DNA of 64,000 nt from Methanobacteriota archaeon (GTDB taxonomy: Archaea > Methanobacteriota > Methanobacteria > Methanobacteriales > Methanobacteriaceae): the NCBI GenBank assembly GCA_023411115.1, contig JAEYPF010000018.1:345796-409795 (forward strand). The letters are read 5' to 3'. The notes under the pieces were generated by a model that worked only from the letters and a program-made list of their open reading frames with translations, was not told where the DNA came from and searched no databases. Made by a program: the position numbers and the translations under genes. Shown here one piece after another: positions 35,390 to 44,027 of the stretch (position 1 is its first letter; every line of letters begins with the position of its first letter).

Positions 35390-35986
35390 ATGAAAAATAA
35401 AAGATTCAGGAAAATTAAACAGGAAATACGGATTTTAGGAATTGATGATGCTCCTTTTCCTCCCCATACAACAAACAAAGTAATGTTAATTGGCACCATC
35501 TTCAGAGGAGGAACATGGCTTGATGGGGTTTTAAGAACATATATTTCTGGAGATGGCAGTGATTCAACAGCAAATATAATCAAGATGGTAAATGGCTCTA
35601 GACATAAAGATCAAATAGGAGTCATCATGCTTGATGGAATTACTTTTGGTGGATTCAACGTTGTAAATATAAAGGAAATTTTTGATGAAACAGGAATACC
35701 AGTCATCGTTATAATGAGAAAATTTCCAAATTTTGAGAAGATTAAAAAAGCTTTAATCAGATTTGAAGATTGCAAAGAAAGATGGGGCTTTATACAGGAA
35801 GCAGGAAAGGTCTATGAAATTGGAAATGCAGAACCTGTATATATTCAAATACACGGCATTGATATAGAAGATGCCAGGGAGATAGTTGATATTTCCATAA
35901 CAAGAAGTGCTATTCCTGAGCCTATAAGAGTCGCCCATATTATAGGAGCAGGGGTTGTAACTGGAGAATCCAAAGGAAGTGCATAA
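35390..35986 (+). CDS. DUF99 family protein (endonuclease V-like fold)
   Basis: 198 residues with the DUF99 features GIDDAPFP (about 18-25), FRGGTWLDGVL (about 42-52) and GVIMLDGITFGGFNVV (about 83-98). The family is related in fold to endonuclease V (nfi) and conserved in archaea; its activity is untested as far as I know. It starts 12 bases after rpo11 with no clear ribosome binding site, so translation may depend on the upstream gene. Confidence 0.88.
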   Translation: MKNKRFRKIKQEIRILGIDDAPFPPHTTNKVMLIGTIFRGGTWLDGVLRTYISGDGSDSTANIIKMVNGSRHKDQIGVIMLDGITFGGFNVVNIKEIFDETGIPVIVIMRKFPNFEKIKKALIRFEDCKERWGFIQEAGKVYEIGNAEPVYIQIHGIDIEDAREIVDISITRSAIPEPIRVAHIIGAGVVTGESKGSA

Positions 35987-36029
35987 CTTATACTAATAAC
36001 TTAAGTTTTAAAATTAAGGTCGTGATTGA

Positions 36030-36446
36030 ATAAAAACTCCTTTTTTAACTGTTGATGCTGTAATACTGTGTGAAGATGATTCTATAGTATTAATTAAGCG
36101 AAAATATGATCCATATAAAATATCATGGGCATTACCTGGCGGATTTGTTGAATGGGGCGAAACAGTTGAATCTGCAGTTTTAAGGGAAGTTAAAGAAGAA
36201 ACGGGTCTTGAAGTAGATTTAATTAAGCTTGTTGGGGTATATTCAGATCCTGAAAGAGATCCGAGAGGCCACACAGTAACAATATGTTATCTTACAAGAA
36301 AAAAGAAGGGAGAGTTAAAGGCTGATACCGATGCTTCCAGTGCACAGTGTTTTAAAAAAGATGATGTTTTAAAATTAAAACTTGCCTTTGACCATGATAT
36401 TATCCTGAAAGATGCATTAAAACTTTTAGATAACTTAAAAAAGTGA
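36030..36446 (+). CDS. NUDIX hydrolase with a probable ATA start codon
   Basis: 138 residues. The complete NUDIX box (Gx5Ex7REUxEExGU) is present at about 35-57: GFVEWGE, then REVKEETGLEV. The frame runs KTPFLTVDAVIL at its start and is closed by a TGA directly before an ATA codon (36030-36032). No ATG, GTG or TTG occurs before the strand that normally begins the fold, and GGTCGTGAT lies just upstream, so ATA is the best start. NUDIX enzymes cleave nucleoside diphosphate-linked compounds (ADP-ribose, ADP-sugars); the substrate is not known. It follows DUF99 by 43 bases. Confidence 0.82.
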   Translation: MKTPFLTVDAVILCEDDSIVLIKRKYDPYKISWALPGGFVEWGETVESAVLREVKEETGLEVDLIKLVGVYSDPERDPRGHTVTICYLTRKKKGELKADTDASSAQCFKKDDVLKLKLAFDHDIILKDALKLLDNLKK

Positions 36447-36665
36447 ATAAAAACTGTAAAATATTTTAAATAGCCACACACAGTAATCTGGTTTTTAAAA
36501 TATCATAAAATAAGAATTATTGACGATTTAAAACTCAGATAAAGTTTATAAATGTTGAGAAACTAATTTTTTTAAATACAATTACTCACAACTTTTATTA
36601 AACAACAAGCAAACTATCAAACTAACTAATTTATTAAACTGATTAAACTGATAAGGAGGACTAAA

Positions 36666-36980
36666 ATGGAATTTTGTCCAAAATGTGGAACTGTCATGTT
36701 TCCTAAAGATAATCGCGTTGAATGTAAATGCGGATATGAAAAGGAACTAACTAAAGAACAAAAAAGTAAGTATGAGGTCTCTGAAAAAGTATCGTCAAAG
36801 GAAAATATAATAGTTAAGGGCGCTGATGTAAAAACGTTACCAAGTACTCGTGCAGTTTGCCCAAAATGCGGCCATAAAGAGGCCTACTGGTGGCTTCAGC
36901 AAACCAGAAGGGCGGATGAATCTGAAACAAGATTTTTAAGGTGCGCCAAATGTGGGCAGACCTGGCGGGAATACGATTAA
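36666..36980 (+). CDS. tfs: Transcription factor S (TFS, TFIIS/RPB9-like)
   Basis: 104 residues. An N-terminal zinc ribbon (CPKCGTVM and a CKCG pair) and a C-terminal ribbon (CPKCGHKEAYWWLQQTRRAD, then CAKCGQTW) that carries the Arg-Ala-Asp-Glu acidic loop used by TFIIS to stimulate RNA cleavage by stalled polymerase. AAGGAGGACTAAA precedes the ATG. The 220-base leader upstream is AT-rich with repeated AAACT(A/G)A segments. It heads the pcn group. Confidence 0.95.
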   Translation: MEFCPKCGTVMFPKDNRVECKCGYEKELTKEQKSKYEVSEKVSSKENIIVKGADVKTLPSTRAVCPKCGHKEAYWWLQQTRRADESETRFLRCAKCGQTWREYD

Positions 36981-37065
36981 ACTTATTAGCTATGACTAAC
37001 TGTAATTAATACAATTACTATGGTACATTACTACAAGCCTTACACATGGTGAAAGGGGTTATTTT

Positions 37066-37620
37066 ATGAAAGAAAATCCAGAAAAAAAGGATTCTGAGGG
37101 GAAGGTGGAAAAAAATTCCGCAGTCTCTAAGAATTCTGATGGTAAAGTGGAAGAGAAATCTACCACTAAGTTTACAGGAAGTTTCCTGAAAAAGTTTGAT
37201 TTTATGTCACCGGTTAATGAATCCGAAAAAAAGGATGATAAATCGGAAGATAAAGTTCAAGAGCAGGATCCTCATGCATTTCCTATGATGAGTGATTTTA
37301 TAAGCTCTGATAAAATAAAAAATCTTAAATCTAGAAATAATAAGCTGGTAATTGGGATAGGCATTTTCGTAGGTGCTTTGCTCATAAGCTCAGGTGTTTT
37401 TTTAATGATGGGATCTCCTGAAAGGGTAGCAGATAATGCTGAATTTGGAGATATGGCATCTTTTTCAGTATTTTTAATTTTGGCAGGCATTCTTTTAATA
37501 GCAGGTGTTTTAGCCCATAGATTTCTTGATAAATCTTTTTTTAAAGGAATAAATAAGGAACTTGAGCCACACAATGGAACGTCTTCCAATTCCACTAAAA
37601 AAGAATATAAAAAGGGATAA
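37066..37620 (+). CDS. Two-helix membrane protein between tfs and pcn
   Basis: 184 residues. The first 90 are charged and low-complexity (repeated KNS and DGKVE-type runs), then two membrane helices (about 104-124 and 132-155) and a short basic tail. No family is recognised. Its position between tfs and pcn, with GGTGAAAGGGGTTATTTT upstream and a same-strand run, suggests co-expression with replication genes, but the sequence does not suggest a replication role. Confidence 0.65.
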   Translation: MKENPEKKDSEGKVEKNSAVSKNSDGKVEEKSTTKFTGSFLKKFDFMSPVNESEKKDDKSEDKVQEQDPHAFPMMSDFISSDKIKNLKSRNNKLVIGIGIFVGALLISSGVFLMMGSPERVADNAEFGDMASFSVFLILAGILLIAGVLAHRFLDKSFFKGINKELEPHNGTSSNSTKKEYKKG

Positions 37621-37681
37621 TATAAATAGAATTAATAGATAATTAGGATAAGAGAAAGTTTTAAATTTAAGGAGGATGAAA

Positions 37682-38416
37682 ATGTTTAAAGCGGTTCTAA
37701 GTGATGCAAACATCTTGAAAACTAGTTTTGATGCAATATCTTCTATCGTAGATGAAGTACAGATGCAAGCAGATAGTGAAGGTCTAAGATTGGACGCACT
37801 GGATAGATCACACATCACATTTGTACATCTCGAACTTAAACCTCAATTATTTGATGAATTTACCATCGATGAACCTTTAAAAATTAATGTAGATACAGAA
37901 GAGCTCATGAAGGTCTTGAAAAGGGCAAAAAGTGATGATATTATTGAACTTTCGGTGGATGAAGGAAATCTTATTCTTATATTTGAAGGGGAAGCAAGAC
38001 GTAGGTTTAAAATAAGACTTATAGACATTGAGTATGAAGCACCAAGTCCACCAGACCTTGAATATCCAACGGAATTTGAGATTCCATTCATTCTCCTTAA
38101 AAATTCCATTCAGGATATTGAAATTGTTTCTGATAAGATTGCACTTATGGTTGATGAAGATAAATTCATTGCAGAGGCTGAGGGTGAATTTGGAGATGCT
38201 AAAATTGAGTATCTTCACGGGGAAAAAATAGACACAAAATCAAAATCTATTTTTTCACTTGAAAAGATTAAAGAGATGCTAAAAGCGGATAAATTTTCTG
38301 ATACTATCATTTTAAAACTTGGAAATGATATGCCGCTCAATCTTTCCTTAAAAATGGTTTCAGATGAAGGAGAGCTTAGTTTCCTTTTAGCTCCACGTAT
38401 AGAAAGTGAAGAATAG
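37682..38416 (+). CDS. pcn: DNA polymerase sliding clamp (PCNA)
   Basis: 244 residues from the ATG at 37682; an ATG six bases earlier lies inside the GGAGGATG ribosome binding site. Standard PCNA: FKAVLSDAN at the N-terminus, GLRLDALDRSHI (about 37-48), a linker around 118-128 and LLAPRIE at the end. The trimeric ring tethers polymerase, Fen1 and ligase to DNA. It is followed by gins51, a pairing found in many euryarchaea. Confidence 0.97.
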   Translation: MFKAVLSDANILKTSFDAISSIVDEVQMQADSEGLRLDALDRSHITFVHLELKPQLFDEFTIDEPLKINVDTEELMKVLKRAKSDDIIELSVDEGNLILIFEGEARRRFKIRLIDIEYEAPSPPDLEYPTEFEIPFILLKNSIQDIEIVSDKIALMVDEDKFIAEAEGEFGDAKIEYLHGEKIDTKSKSIFSLEKIKEMLKADKFSDTIILKLGNDMPLNLSLKMVSDEGELSFLLAPRIESEE

Positions 38417-38492
38417 ACTGTCATTCAACACAAAAACTAATTGACTAGAAAAACACAGATAAATACAGTAATTTGAAAAGCGAGGAATAAGG

Positions 38493-39326
38493 TTGGATGA
38501 GTTTTTCCAGAGATTGAGGGAAATCCAAAAAAAAGAACGTAGTACAAGTGGGTTAGCTAATGTTGGAGATAATTTCTATAAGGACGTTCATAATTATTTA
38601 AACAAGCTTATAAAGAGAATAGGAAGCAATCCTTTTTCTTTTGAATCATATCTTCTTAGAGATGCGAAAAGAATAGCAGCGGAAATATGTGAAAGGCGAG
38701 AACATAAAATAACTAGCAGTGCATTGATGAACATCCAGCGTTCATACCGCGTATTCGATGAAAAATCGGAAAACGCAGATATAAATTCTCCTGCACTCCC
38801 TCCTTCAAATTTAACCCCTGAAGAAGAAGATCTTTATTATTCTCTTATAAAATCACTTTCTAAATATAGAAAAGGGATGAAATCACCTTTAGAAAAGTTT
38901 AAAGCTGAAAGAGCAAAATCAGGAATAAAGTTAGAAAAATCAGATGCAGATAGACCATCTTTACAGCTAACTAAGGAAAATTCAGAGACTGAAAAGGTAA
39001 AGAAAGATATACCTCTTGGAATTGAACAGGATATAGCAAGTTATCAGGCATACGAGCAACCTGAATTTGAAGCTCCTGAAATGGAACCTGAAATTCCTGA
39101 AAACATTGAAGAGGAAATCCCAGAAGTAACTGAAGATCAAAATGATGAGATTAAAACATTAATGGTTCTTGAAGAGTTTCCCTCCATTATGGGTGTTGAT
39201 AAAGAAGTTTATGGCCCGTTATATCCTCAAGATATAATTACAATGCCTGAACCCAATGCAAGGATTCTTATAAAAAATAATAAAGGAAGATTCATCGAAA
39301 AATATAAAAAAATATCATATAGATGA
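38493..39326 (+). CDS. gins51: GINS complex subunit Gins51
   Basis: 277 residues from TTG (38493), preceded by GAGGAATAAGG; an ATG at 38498 is out of frame. The N-terminal helical A domain (about 1-125) is followed by an acidic, Pro/Glu-rich linker (about 185-225, APEMEPEIPENIEEE) and a small C-terminal B domain (YGPLYPQDIITMPEPNARILIKN is part of it). This A-linker-B order is that of archaeal Gins51 (Sld5/Psf1 type), which joins MCM in the replicative helicase. Location next to pcn supports the call. Confidence 0.88.
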   Translation: MDEFFQRLREIQKKERSTSGLANVGDNFYKDVHNYLNKLIKRIGSNPFSFESYLLRDAKRIAAEICERREHKITSSALMNIQRSYRVFDEKSENADINSPALPPSNLTPEEEDLYYSLIKSLSKYRKGMKSPLEKFKAERAKSGIKLEKSDADRPSLQLTKENSETEKVKKDIPLGIEQDIASYQAYEQPEFEAPEMEPEIPENIEEEIPEVTEDQNDEIKTLMVLEEFPSIMGVDKEVYGPLYPQDIITMPEPNARILIKNNKGRFIEKYKKISYR

Positions 39327-39572
39327 GTTTTGCACTGTTTATAAAAGTTGAACATGTGATATATCCATTAATCAAATTTATACCCTATAAATTAATCTTC
39401 AATTATTAAAATAAGAATAATCTAATTTTTTGTATTGGTAGAATTAATCCAAACATATAAATAAACTATCAAGAATAAATAATTCTAATATCGATAAACT
39501 CGTTTTCCATGAGTTTAATATAACTGTATTTTAATCATATATATGGTTTATTTTTATAAAGAGGTGATTATA
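39327..39572 (+). promoter_or_regulatory. Promoter and leader of the rpl44e operon
   Basis: A TATA-like CATATAAATA (about 39454-39463) would start RNA near 39487. The leader then contains TAAACTC (39495-39501) pairing with GAGTTTA (39511-39517) around a nine-base loop, and ends with AAGAGGTGATTATA before the ATG. The hairpin could be a regulatory site or chance. Confidence 0.45.
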
Positions 39573-39851
39573 ATGAAAATTCCAAAAGAAAGAAGAACTT
39601 ACTGTCCAAGTTGTAAAAAACATACTCTTCATGAAGTATTCGAATCAAAAAGAAGGAAGGCAAGCGAACTTAAGTGGGGACAGCGTCAATTCAGGCGTGT
39701 CACCAGCGGGTACAGAGGTTATCCAAGGCCACTTCCATCTGGAAACAAACCAGTTAAAAAACTGGATTTAAGATACAAATGTAAAGAGTGTGGAAAAGCA
39801 CATATAAAAAGATCCTCATTTAGAGCAGGAAAAGTAGAATTTGTAAGCTAG
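39573..39851 (+). CDS. rpl44e: Ribosomal protein eL42 (L44e)
   Basis: 92 residues from the ATG at 39573, preceded by AGAGGTGATTATA; an upstream in-frame ATG at 39543 is not needed. Zinc-binding pairs CPSC (about 9) and CKEC (about 71), the motif KHTLHEVFESKRRKASELKWGQ (part of 15-36) and the basic C-terminus are typical. It is a large-subunit protein at the E site. rps27e starts nine bases after its stop. Confidence 0.96.
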   Translation: MKIPKERRTYCPSCKKHTLHEVFESKRRKASELKWGQRQFRRVTSGYRGYPRPLPSGNKPVKKLDLRYKCKECGKAHIKRSSFRAGKVEFVS

Positions 39852-39860
39852 GTGATCTTA

Positions 39861-40046
39861 ATGGCAATTACAGGAACTCATAGAAGTAACTTTTTAAAAG
39901 TCAAGTGTTTGGACTGCGGAAATCAACAGACCGTATTTGATCACGCAGCTTCCAATGTCCAGTGTATCATATGTGGGAAAACACTGGTAAAACCAAAAGG
40001 TGGAAAATCTGAAATAGTAGCTCAGATTATTGAAGTCCTTGATTAA
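39861..40046 (+). CDS. rps27e: Ribosomal protein eS27
   Basis: 61 residues from the ATG at 39861, with GGTGATCTTA as ribosome binding site spanning the rpl44e stop. The zinc ribbon CLDC...CIIC (about 16-38) with GGKSEI after it is the eS27 signature. It is a small-subunit protein that sits in the rpl44e-rps27e-aif2a-nop10 run common to archaea. Confidence 0.96.
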   Translation: MAITGTHRSNFLKVKCLDCGNQQTVFDHAASNVQCIICGKTLVKPKGGKSEIVAQIIEVLD

Positions 40047-40081
40047 ACATATTAAGGACTAATCCAAAATCAGGTGTTTTA

Positions 40082-40861
40082 ATGGTAAGAATGAAAAGTG
40101 AATGGCCAGGTGAAGGTGATCTGGTAGTAGGAACAGTGCATAAAGTTTTAGGCTATGGTGCATTTGCTTCTCTTGAAGAATATGAAGGAAAAGAAGCTTT
40201 TATCCATATTTCTGAAGTATCTTCAGGATGGGTAAAAAATATAAGGGATTACGTCCGGGAAAATCAGAAAATTGTTGCAAGGGTCTTAAGGGTAAATCCT
40301 AAAAAAGGCCATGTCGACGTTTCTATGAAAAGAATAAGGGAAGATCAAAGGACAAGAAAGATTCAACAGTGGAAAATCGAACAAAAAGCAGAAAAATTAC
40401 TTGAAATTTCTGCAAAAACGATAGGAAAAGATTTAGACACTGCATATGAAGAAATAGGATATGCCATCATAGATGAATTCGGTGATCTTTACGAGGCATT
40501 TGAAACCGCTGCAGAAGAAGGGGAAAGTGTACTCATAGATAGAGGAATAGACGGTGAATGGGCAAAAACTATTACTGAAGTGGCTAAAAAGAACATATCT
40601 CCTCCTGAAGTTCAAATAACAGGATACATCAATTTAAAATCCTATGCACCTAATGGTGTTGATGTAATAAAGGATGCACTTGGGTCTGTTGAAGATGAAA
40701 ACATTTCGGTTCAATGCGTCGGCGCTCCCAGATATAGATTGATAGTTAAATCTTCTGATTACCTTACCGCGGAAAATTTAATGAAAGATGCGGCAGAACT
40801 ATGCATCGAAGCTGTCATTAAGGAAGGCGGGGAAGGAGAATTCCAGCGTGAACTGGAATAA
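40082..40861 (+). CDS. aif2a: Translation initiation factor 2, alpha subunit
   Basis: 259 residues. An N-terminal S1 domain (EGDLVVGTVHKVLGYGAFASL, about 10-30, then AFIHISEVSSGWVKN) is followed by a helical domain and the alpha-beta C-terminal domain (PEVQITGYINLKSYAPNGVD region). With the beta and gamma subunits it carries initiator tRNA to the ribosome; the initiator tRNA gene is also in this window (59125). CAGGTGTTTTA precedes the ATG. Confidence 0.96.
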   Translation: MVRMKSEWPGEGDLVVGTVHKVLGYGAFASLEEYEGKEAFIHISEVSSGWVKNIRDYVRENQKIVARVLRVNPKKGHVDVSMKRIREDQRTRKIQQWKIEQKAEKLLEISAKTIGKDLDTAYEEIGYAIIDEFGDLYEAFETAAEEGESVLIDRGIDGEWAKTITEVAKKNISPPEVQITGYINLKSYAPNGVDVIKDALGSVEDENISVQCVGAPRYRLIVKSSDYLTAENLMKDAAELCIEAVIKEGGEGEFQRELE

Positions 40862-40895
40862 ATGTAGCTCCCTTTAATATGCTTCAGGTTTTTTA

Positions 40896-41072
40896 ATGAA
40901 AATGAAAATGAAGAGGTGTAGGTCCTGTAGTGGTTATACACTTAAAGATAAATGTCCTTACTGTGAAGGTGAAGTTGGAGTAGTATATCCACCTAAGTAT
41001 TCTCCTGAAGATAAATATGGGAAATACAGGAGGATACTTAAAAAACAACTGCTTAAAAAAAGGAGTGATTAG
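40896..41072 (+). CDS. nop10: H/ACA ribonucleoprotein subunit Nop10
   Basis: 58 residues, too short for standard ORF cut-offs. Zinc motif CRSCSGYTLKDKCPYC (about 8-23), then PPKYSPEDKYGKYRR (about 32-46), the Nop10 hallmark. It binds Cbf5 in the H/ACA particle that makes pseudouridine in rRNA. Three in-frame ATGs occur within twelve bases (40896, 40902, 40908); I list the first. Its TAG is immediately followed by the ATG of the PAC2-family gene. Confidence 0.92.
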   Translation: MKMKMKRCRSCSGYTLKDKCPYCEGEVGVVYPPKYSPEDKYGKYRRILKKQLLKKRSD

Positions 41073-41840
41073 ATGGATAAAACTTATGTGAAGATGATAG
41101 AGGAAGTTGATCTTACAGAACCCATATTCATAGAGGCACTTCCTGGAATCGGCCACGTTGGTAAATTAGTTGCAGAACATATAATTCATGAACTTGATGC
41201 AACAAAATTTGCAGAGTTATACTCGCCCTCATTCCCACCACAGGTCTTTGTAAATGAAGATGGAATTATTGAACCAATGAAAAATGAGTTTTATGCACTT
41301 AAAGGTGACAATGGGCAAGATTATATAATTCTTGTTGGTAATACTCAGGGGCTAAGCCCTGAAGGTCAACATGAAGTGTGTGGAATTATTCTTGATCTGA
41401 TAGAAAAATACGGCGTTAAAAATATGTTTACACTTGGTGGTCTTGGAACAGGACAACCTATTGAAAAATCAAAAGTTTTAGGCGCGGCCACTTCATTAGA
41501 ACTTGCAGAAATGTTAAAAGAACATAATGTAATTCTTAGATCTGCAGATGGCGGTATAATTGGAGCTTCAGGCCTTCTTTTAGGAATGGGAATGCTTAGG
41601 GGTATTGATGGAGTATGCCTTATGGGAGAAACACCAGGCTATTTCATAGATGCAGATGCATCTAAAGCAGTTTTAACAGTTTTACTTGATATTCTGGATA
41701 TGGATGTAAATATTTCCAAACTAGAGGAAAGAGCAGAAGAAACTCGAAAAATGATATCCAAAGCCCAGCAAATGGAGCGAGAAATGGCTGAAAGAATGCA
41801 TATAGCTCCGGGTGAAGAAGATTTAAGATACATCGGGTAA
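41073..41840 (+). CDS. Proteasome assembly chaperone (PAC2) family protein
   Basis: 255 residues with the PAC2/PbaA-like core: EALPGIGHVGKLVAEHII (about 19-36), LGGLGTGQPI (about 125), GGIIGASGLLLGMGM (about 163-177), and a coiled C-terminal helix (about 220-245). Archaeal PbaA/PbaB proteins assist proteasome or related assembly. It begins one base after nop10 with AAAGGAGTGATTAG as its site, in the conserved aif2a-nop10-PAC2 order. A second PAC2-family gene is at 49625-50350. Confidence 0.9.
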   Translation: MDKTYVKMIEEVDLTEPIFIEALPGIGHVGKLVAEHIIHELDATKFAELYSPSFPPQVFVNEDGIIEPMKNEFYALKGDNGQDYIILVGNTQGLSPEGQHEVCGIILDLIEKYGVKNMFTLGGLGTGQPIEKSKVLGAATSLELAEMLKEHNVILRSADGGIIGASGLLLGMGMLRGIDGVCLMGETPGYFIDADASKAVLTVLLDILDMDVNISKLEERAEETRKMISKAQQMEREMAERMHIAPGEEDLRYIG

Positions 41841-41900
41841 TTAAATTATTTTTTAAACCCGATTAATATTTATTTTAATTTATTTTTGGTAGTGATTTAT

Positions 41901-43103
41901 GTGATAATTAATGCAGATCTCCATATTCACAGCCTTTATTCCATGGCAACCTCAAAAAACATGACAATAAGCACGATTGCGTCTCAATCGAAGCTTAAAG
42001 GATTGGATCTGGTTGGTACTGGAGATGCTTTTCATCCGGGATGGCTTCAAATTATAGAAGATAGTACTGAACCTTCAAAAACAGGGATATACTCAGTTAA
42101 AAAATGTGATGATAATCATCAGGCACTTTTAATAAAAAGTGTGGAACATCCAGAGACTGGGGCAGGTAAATGTAAGTTCATTTTAACGGTTGAAGTTGAG
42201 GATCATAATAGAGTCCACCAGCTTCTGATATTGCCTTCAATTGAATCTGCTTACAAAATAAGAGAAGAATTACCATCTAAGAATATAGATAAGGAAGGCA
42301 GACCACGAGTTGAAATGAATGGGGCAGAATTAATGGATTTAGTTAGGGGCTATAATGGATTAATTGGTCCAGCGCATGCATTCACTCCATGGACCAGCAT
42401 TTACAAAGAATTTGACAGCATTTATGACTGTTATAATGATAAACCTGATTTTTTAGAGCTTGGACTATCTGCAGATACTGGCATGGCAGATAGAATAGAA
42501 GAACTTCAAGATATTCCATTTCTTTCAAATTCAGATGCTCATTCACCGTGGCCTCACAGGCTTGGAAGAGAATTCAATGAAATTGAAATTAAGGAAATGA
42601 CATTTGATGCATTTAAAGATGCTATAAAAGAAAGAAAAGTTGTGGGTAATTATGGATTCGATCCACGGCTTGGTAAATATCATGAAACAGGCTGTGTAAG
42701 GTGTTACGATACAATTCCAATAGAAAAAGCACAAGAACTCAAAATGCGGTGTCCTTGTGGTGGACTTATAAAAAAAGGTGTTAAAGACAGGATAGGCGAC
42801 ATTGCAAAATGGAATGAGCCACATCATCCAAAATTTAGGCCTAAATATACTCATATTCTTCCACTTGCTGAAATAATAAGCTTAGTTTATGGGAAAGGAA
42901 TTACCACAGTTTTTGTGCAAAAAATATGGAAAGAAATGGTGCAGACATTTGGAAGCGAGATAGAAGTTTTAATCTACGCACCCCTTGAAGAGATTGCAAA
43001 AAGCGAACCTAAACTGGCAGATGTTATAAAGTCATTTAGGGAACATACTTTAAATATTCGGTCTGGTTCTGGTGGACATTACGGGGAAATTGTTTTAGAT
43101 TGA
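41901..43103 (+). CDS. Endonuclease Q family DNA repair enzyme
   Basis: About 400 residues from GTG at 41901, with GGTAGTGAT upstream. A PHP-type metal domain: NADLHIHSLYSMATS (about 4-18), GTGDAFHPGW (about 40), and SNSDAHSPWPHR (about 212-223), followed by a Cys-rich segment (CVRCYD and CPCGG, about 270-290) that forms a zinc site and a C-terminal domain. EndoQ cuts DNA 5' to deaminated bases (hypoxanthine, uracil) and works with PCNA, whose gene is upstream. The family was long listed as a PHP phosphoesterase. Confidence 0.87.
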   Translation: MIINADLHIHSLYSMATSKNMTISTIASQSKLKGLDLVGTGDAFHPGWLQIIEDSTEPSKTGIYSVKKCDDNHQALLIKSVEHPETGAGKCKFILTVEVEDHNRVHQLLILPSIESAYKIREELPSKNIDKEGRPRVEMNGAELMDLVRGYNGLIGPAHAFTPWTSIYKEFDSIYDCYNDKPDFLELGLSADTGMADRIEELQDIPFLSNSDAHSPWPHRLGREFNEIEIKEMTFDAFKDAIKERKVVGNYGFDPRLGKYHETGCVRCYDTIPIEKAQELKMRCPCGGLIKKGVKDRIGDIAKWNEPHHPKFRPKYTHILPLAEIISLVYGKGITTVFVQKIWKEMVQTFGSEIEVLIYAPLEEIAKSEPKLADVIKSFREHTLNIRSGSGGHYGEIVLD

Positions 43104-43150
43104 ATTAAATTTTGTTTTGGTTCTTTATTAACTAAATTTTTATACTAAAA

Positions 43151-43163
43151 TAACTAAATGTTA
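43151..43163. promoter_or_regulatory. Probable autoregulatory operator of the TetR gene
   Basis: TAACTAAATGTTA matches the three operators in front of the ABC operon (TAACA-N3-TGTTA) at nine of ten arm positions. It lies about 60 bases before the regulator start, just after a TTTATACT TATA-like box. A further half site, TGTTA, is at 43172-43176. Confidence 0.5.
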
Positions 43164-43214
43164 CACAATAATGTTAGTTTTATGATTTAACCAATGCCTT
43201 TAGGTGAAAAAACA

Positions 43215-43880
43215 ATGGCTATCTCAGATAGGAAGAAAAGGGAGAAAGAGCAGAGAAGACAATCTATCATCGATGCTGCTGAGAAACTTTTTTTTGAAAA
43301 TGGTTATGATAATGTTTCTATAAACGATATTGCCAAGGAAGTTGAGTTAAATCGAGCCACTATTTATCTTTATTTTGAAAATAAAGAAGCATTATGCTTT
43401 GCGGTGCTCTTACGTGGAATGCGGATTTTAAATAAAATGGTTAAAGCTAATGTTAAAAAAACACTGGCCATTCAAAAAATTTATGCTGTTGGAAACACCT
43501 ATTATGCTTTTTTTCAGGTACATCCTCAATATTTTGAAGTTTATATTTATTTTCAATCTGGGAGATTTAAATTATCCAAGGTATATGATTTTGAAACAAG
43601 TTATTATAAAACTGCAGTTGGAGATGTGCATGAAATACTTAAATTACAGAAGGAAATATTTGATATTGTGCATTCAGCCATTAGAATTGAGAGTGGAGGA
43701 AAAATTTCTTCTGATGTGGACCCATCATATGCCGCAATTTTAATCATGTCAACTATGGATAGTATGCTAAATCCTTCTCCTGTTTTAGAAAATGAACTCA
43801 TAGAAATGAATTTAAATAAATATCAGAATTTTAACATGATTTTCATCCATTTTATCAATAGACTACTTAGAAATAAGTGA
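43215..43880 (+). CDS. TetR/AcrR-family transcriptional regulator
   Basis: About 221 residues. The ATG at 43215 is chosen because TTTAGGTGA precedes it; an ATG at 43194 adds seven residues. The helix-turn-helix (about 14-60) reads SIIDAAEKLFFENGYDNVSI, followed by NDIAKEVELNRATIYLYFENKEAL in two parts, typical of TetR. The ligand-binding half (about 70-221) is unlike any I know. It is immediately upstream of an ABC exporter operon on the same strand, with matching operators before both, so it most likely represses the exporter and itself. Confidence 0.88.
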   Translation: MAISDRKKREKEQRRQSIIDAAEKLFFENGYDNVSINDIAKEVELNRATIYLYFENKEALCFAVLLRGMRILNKMVKANVKKTLAIQKIYAVGNTYYAFFQVHPQYFEVYIYFQSGRFKLSKVYDFETSYYKTAVGDVHEILKLQKEIFDIVHSAIRIESGGKISSDVDPSYAAILIMSTMDSMLNPSPVLENELIEMNLNKYQNFNMIFIHFINRLLRNK

Positions 43881-43965
43881 TATATTATTTTTTATCCAAT
43901 ATAATTTGCTTTTAAAGGCTTAATTTTCCTTTTGATTAGTACTATTTTTCATTTTTATCCAAACC

Positions 43966-44027
43966 TTTAAATAGAAAATAACACCATGTTATAAAATAAC
44001 AGTCTGTTAAAAAATAACAACCTGTTA
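43966..44027 (+). promoter_or_regulatory. ABC-operon promoter with three 18-base-spaced operators
   Basis: A TATA-like TTTAAATAG (about 43966-43974) is followed by three copies of TAACA-N3-TGTTA: 43979-43991, 43997-44009 and 44015-44027. Their centres are exactly 18 bases apart (43985, 44003, 44021), and all arms are perfect. They cover the expected transcription start (about 43995), so a bound repressor would block initiation. The likely binder is the TetR protein at 43215. Confidence 0.7.

Noticed and set aside
35059..35583. 174-codon minus-strand frame opposite rpo11 and DUF99
   Set aside because: It lies wholly antisense to two conserved genes, one of which (rpo11) is certain.
36014..36274. 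Minus-strand frame opposite the NUDIX gene
   Set aside because: The plus strand carries a full NUDIX box in one open frame; the only difficulty there is the start codon.
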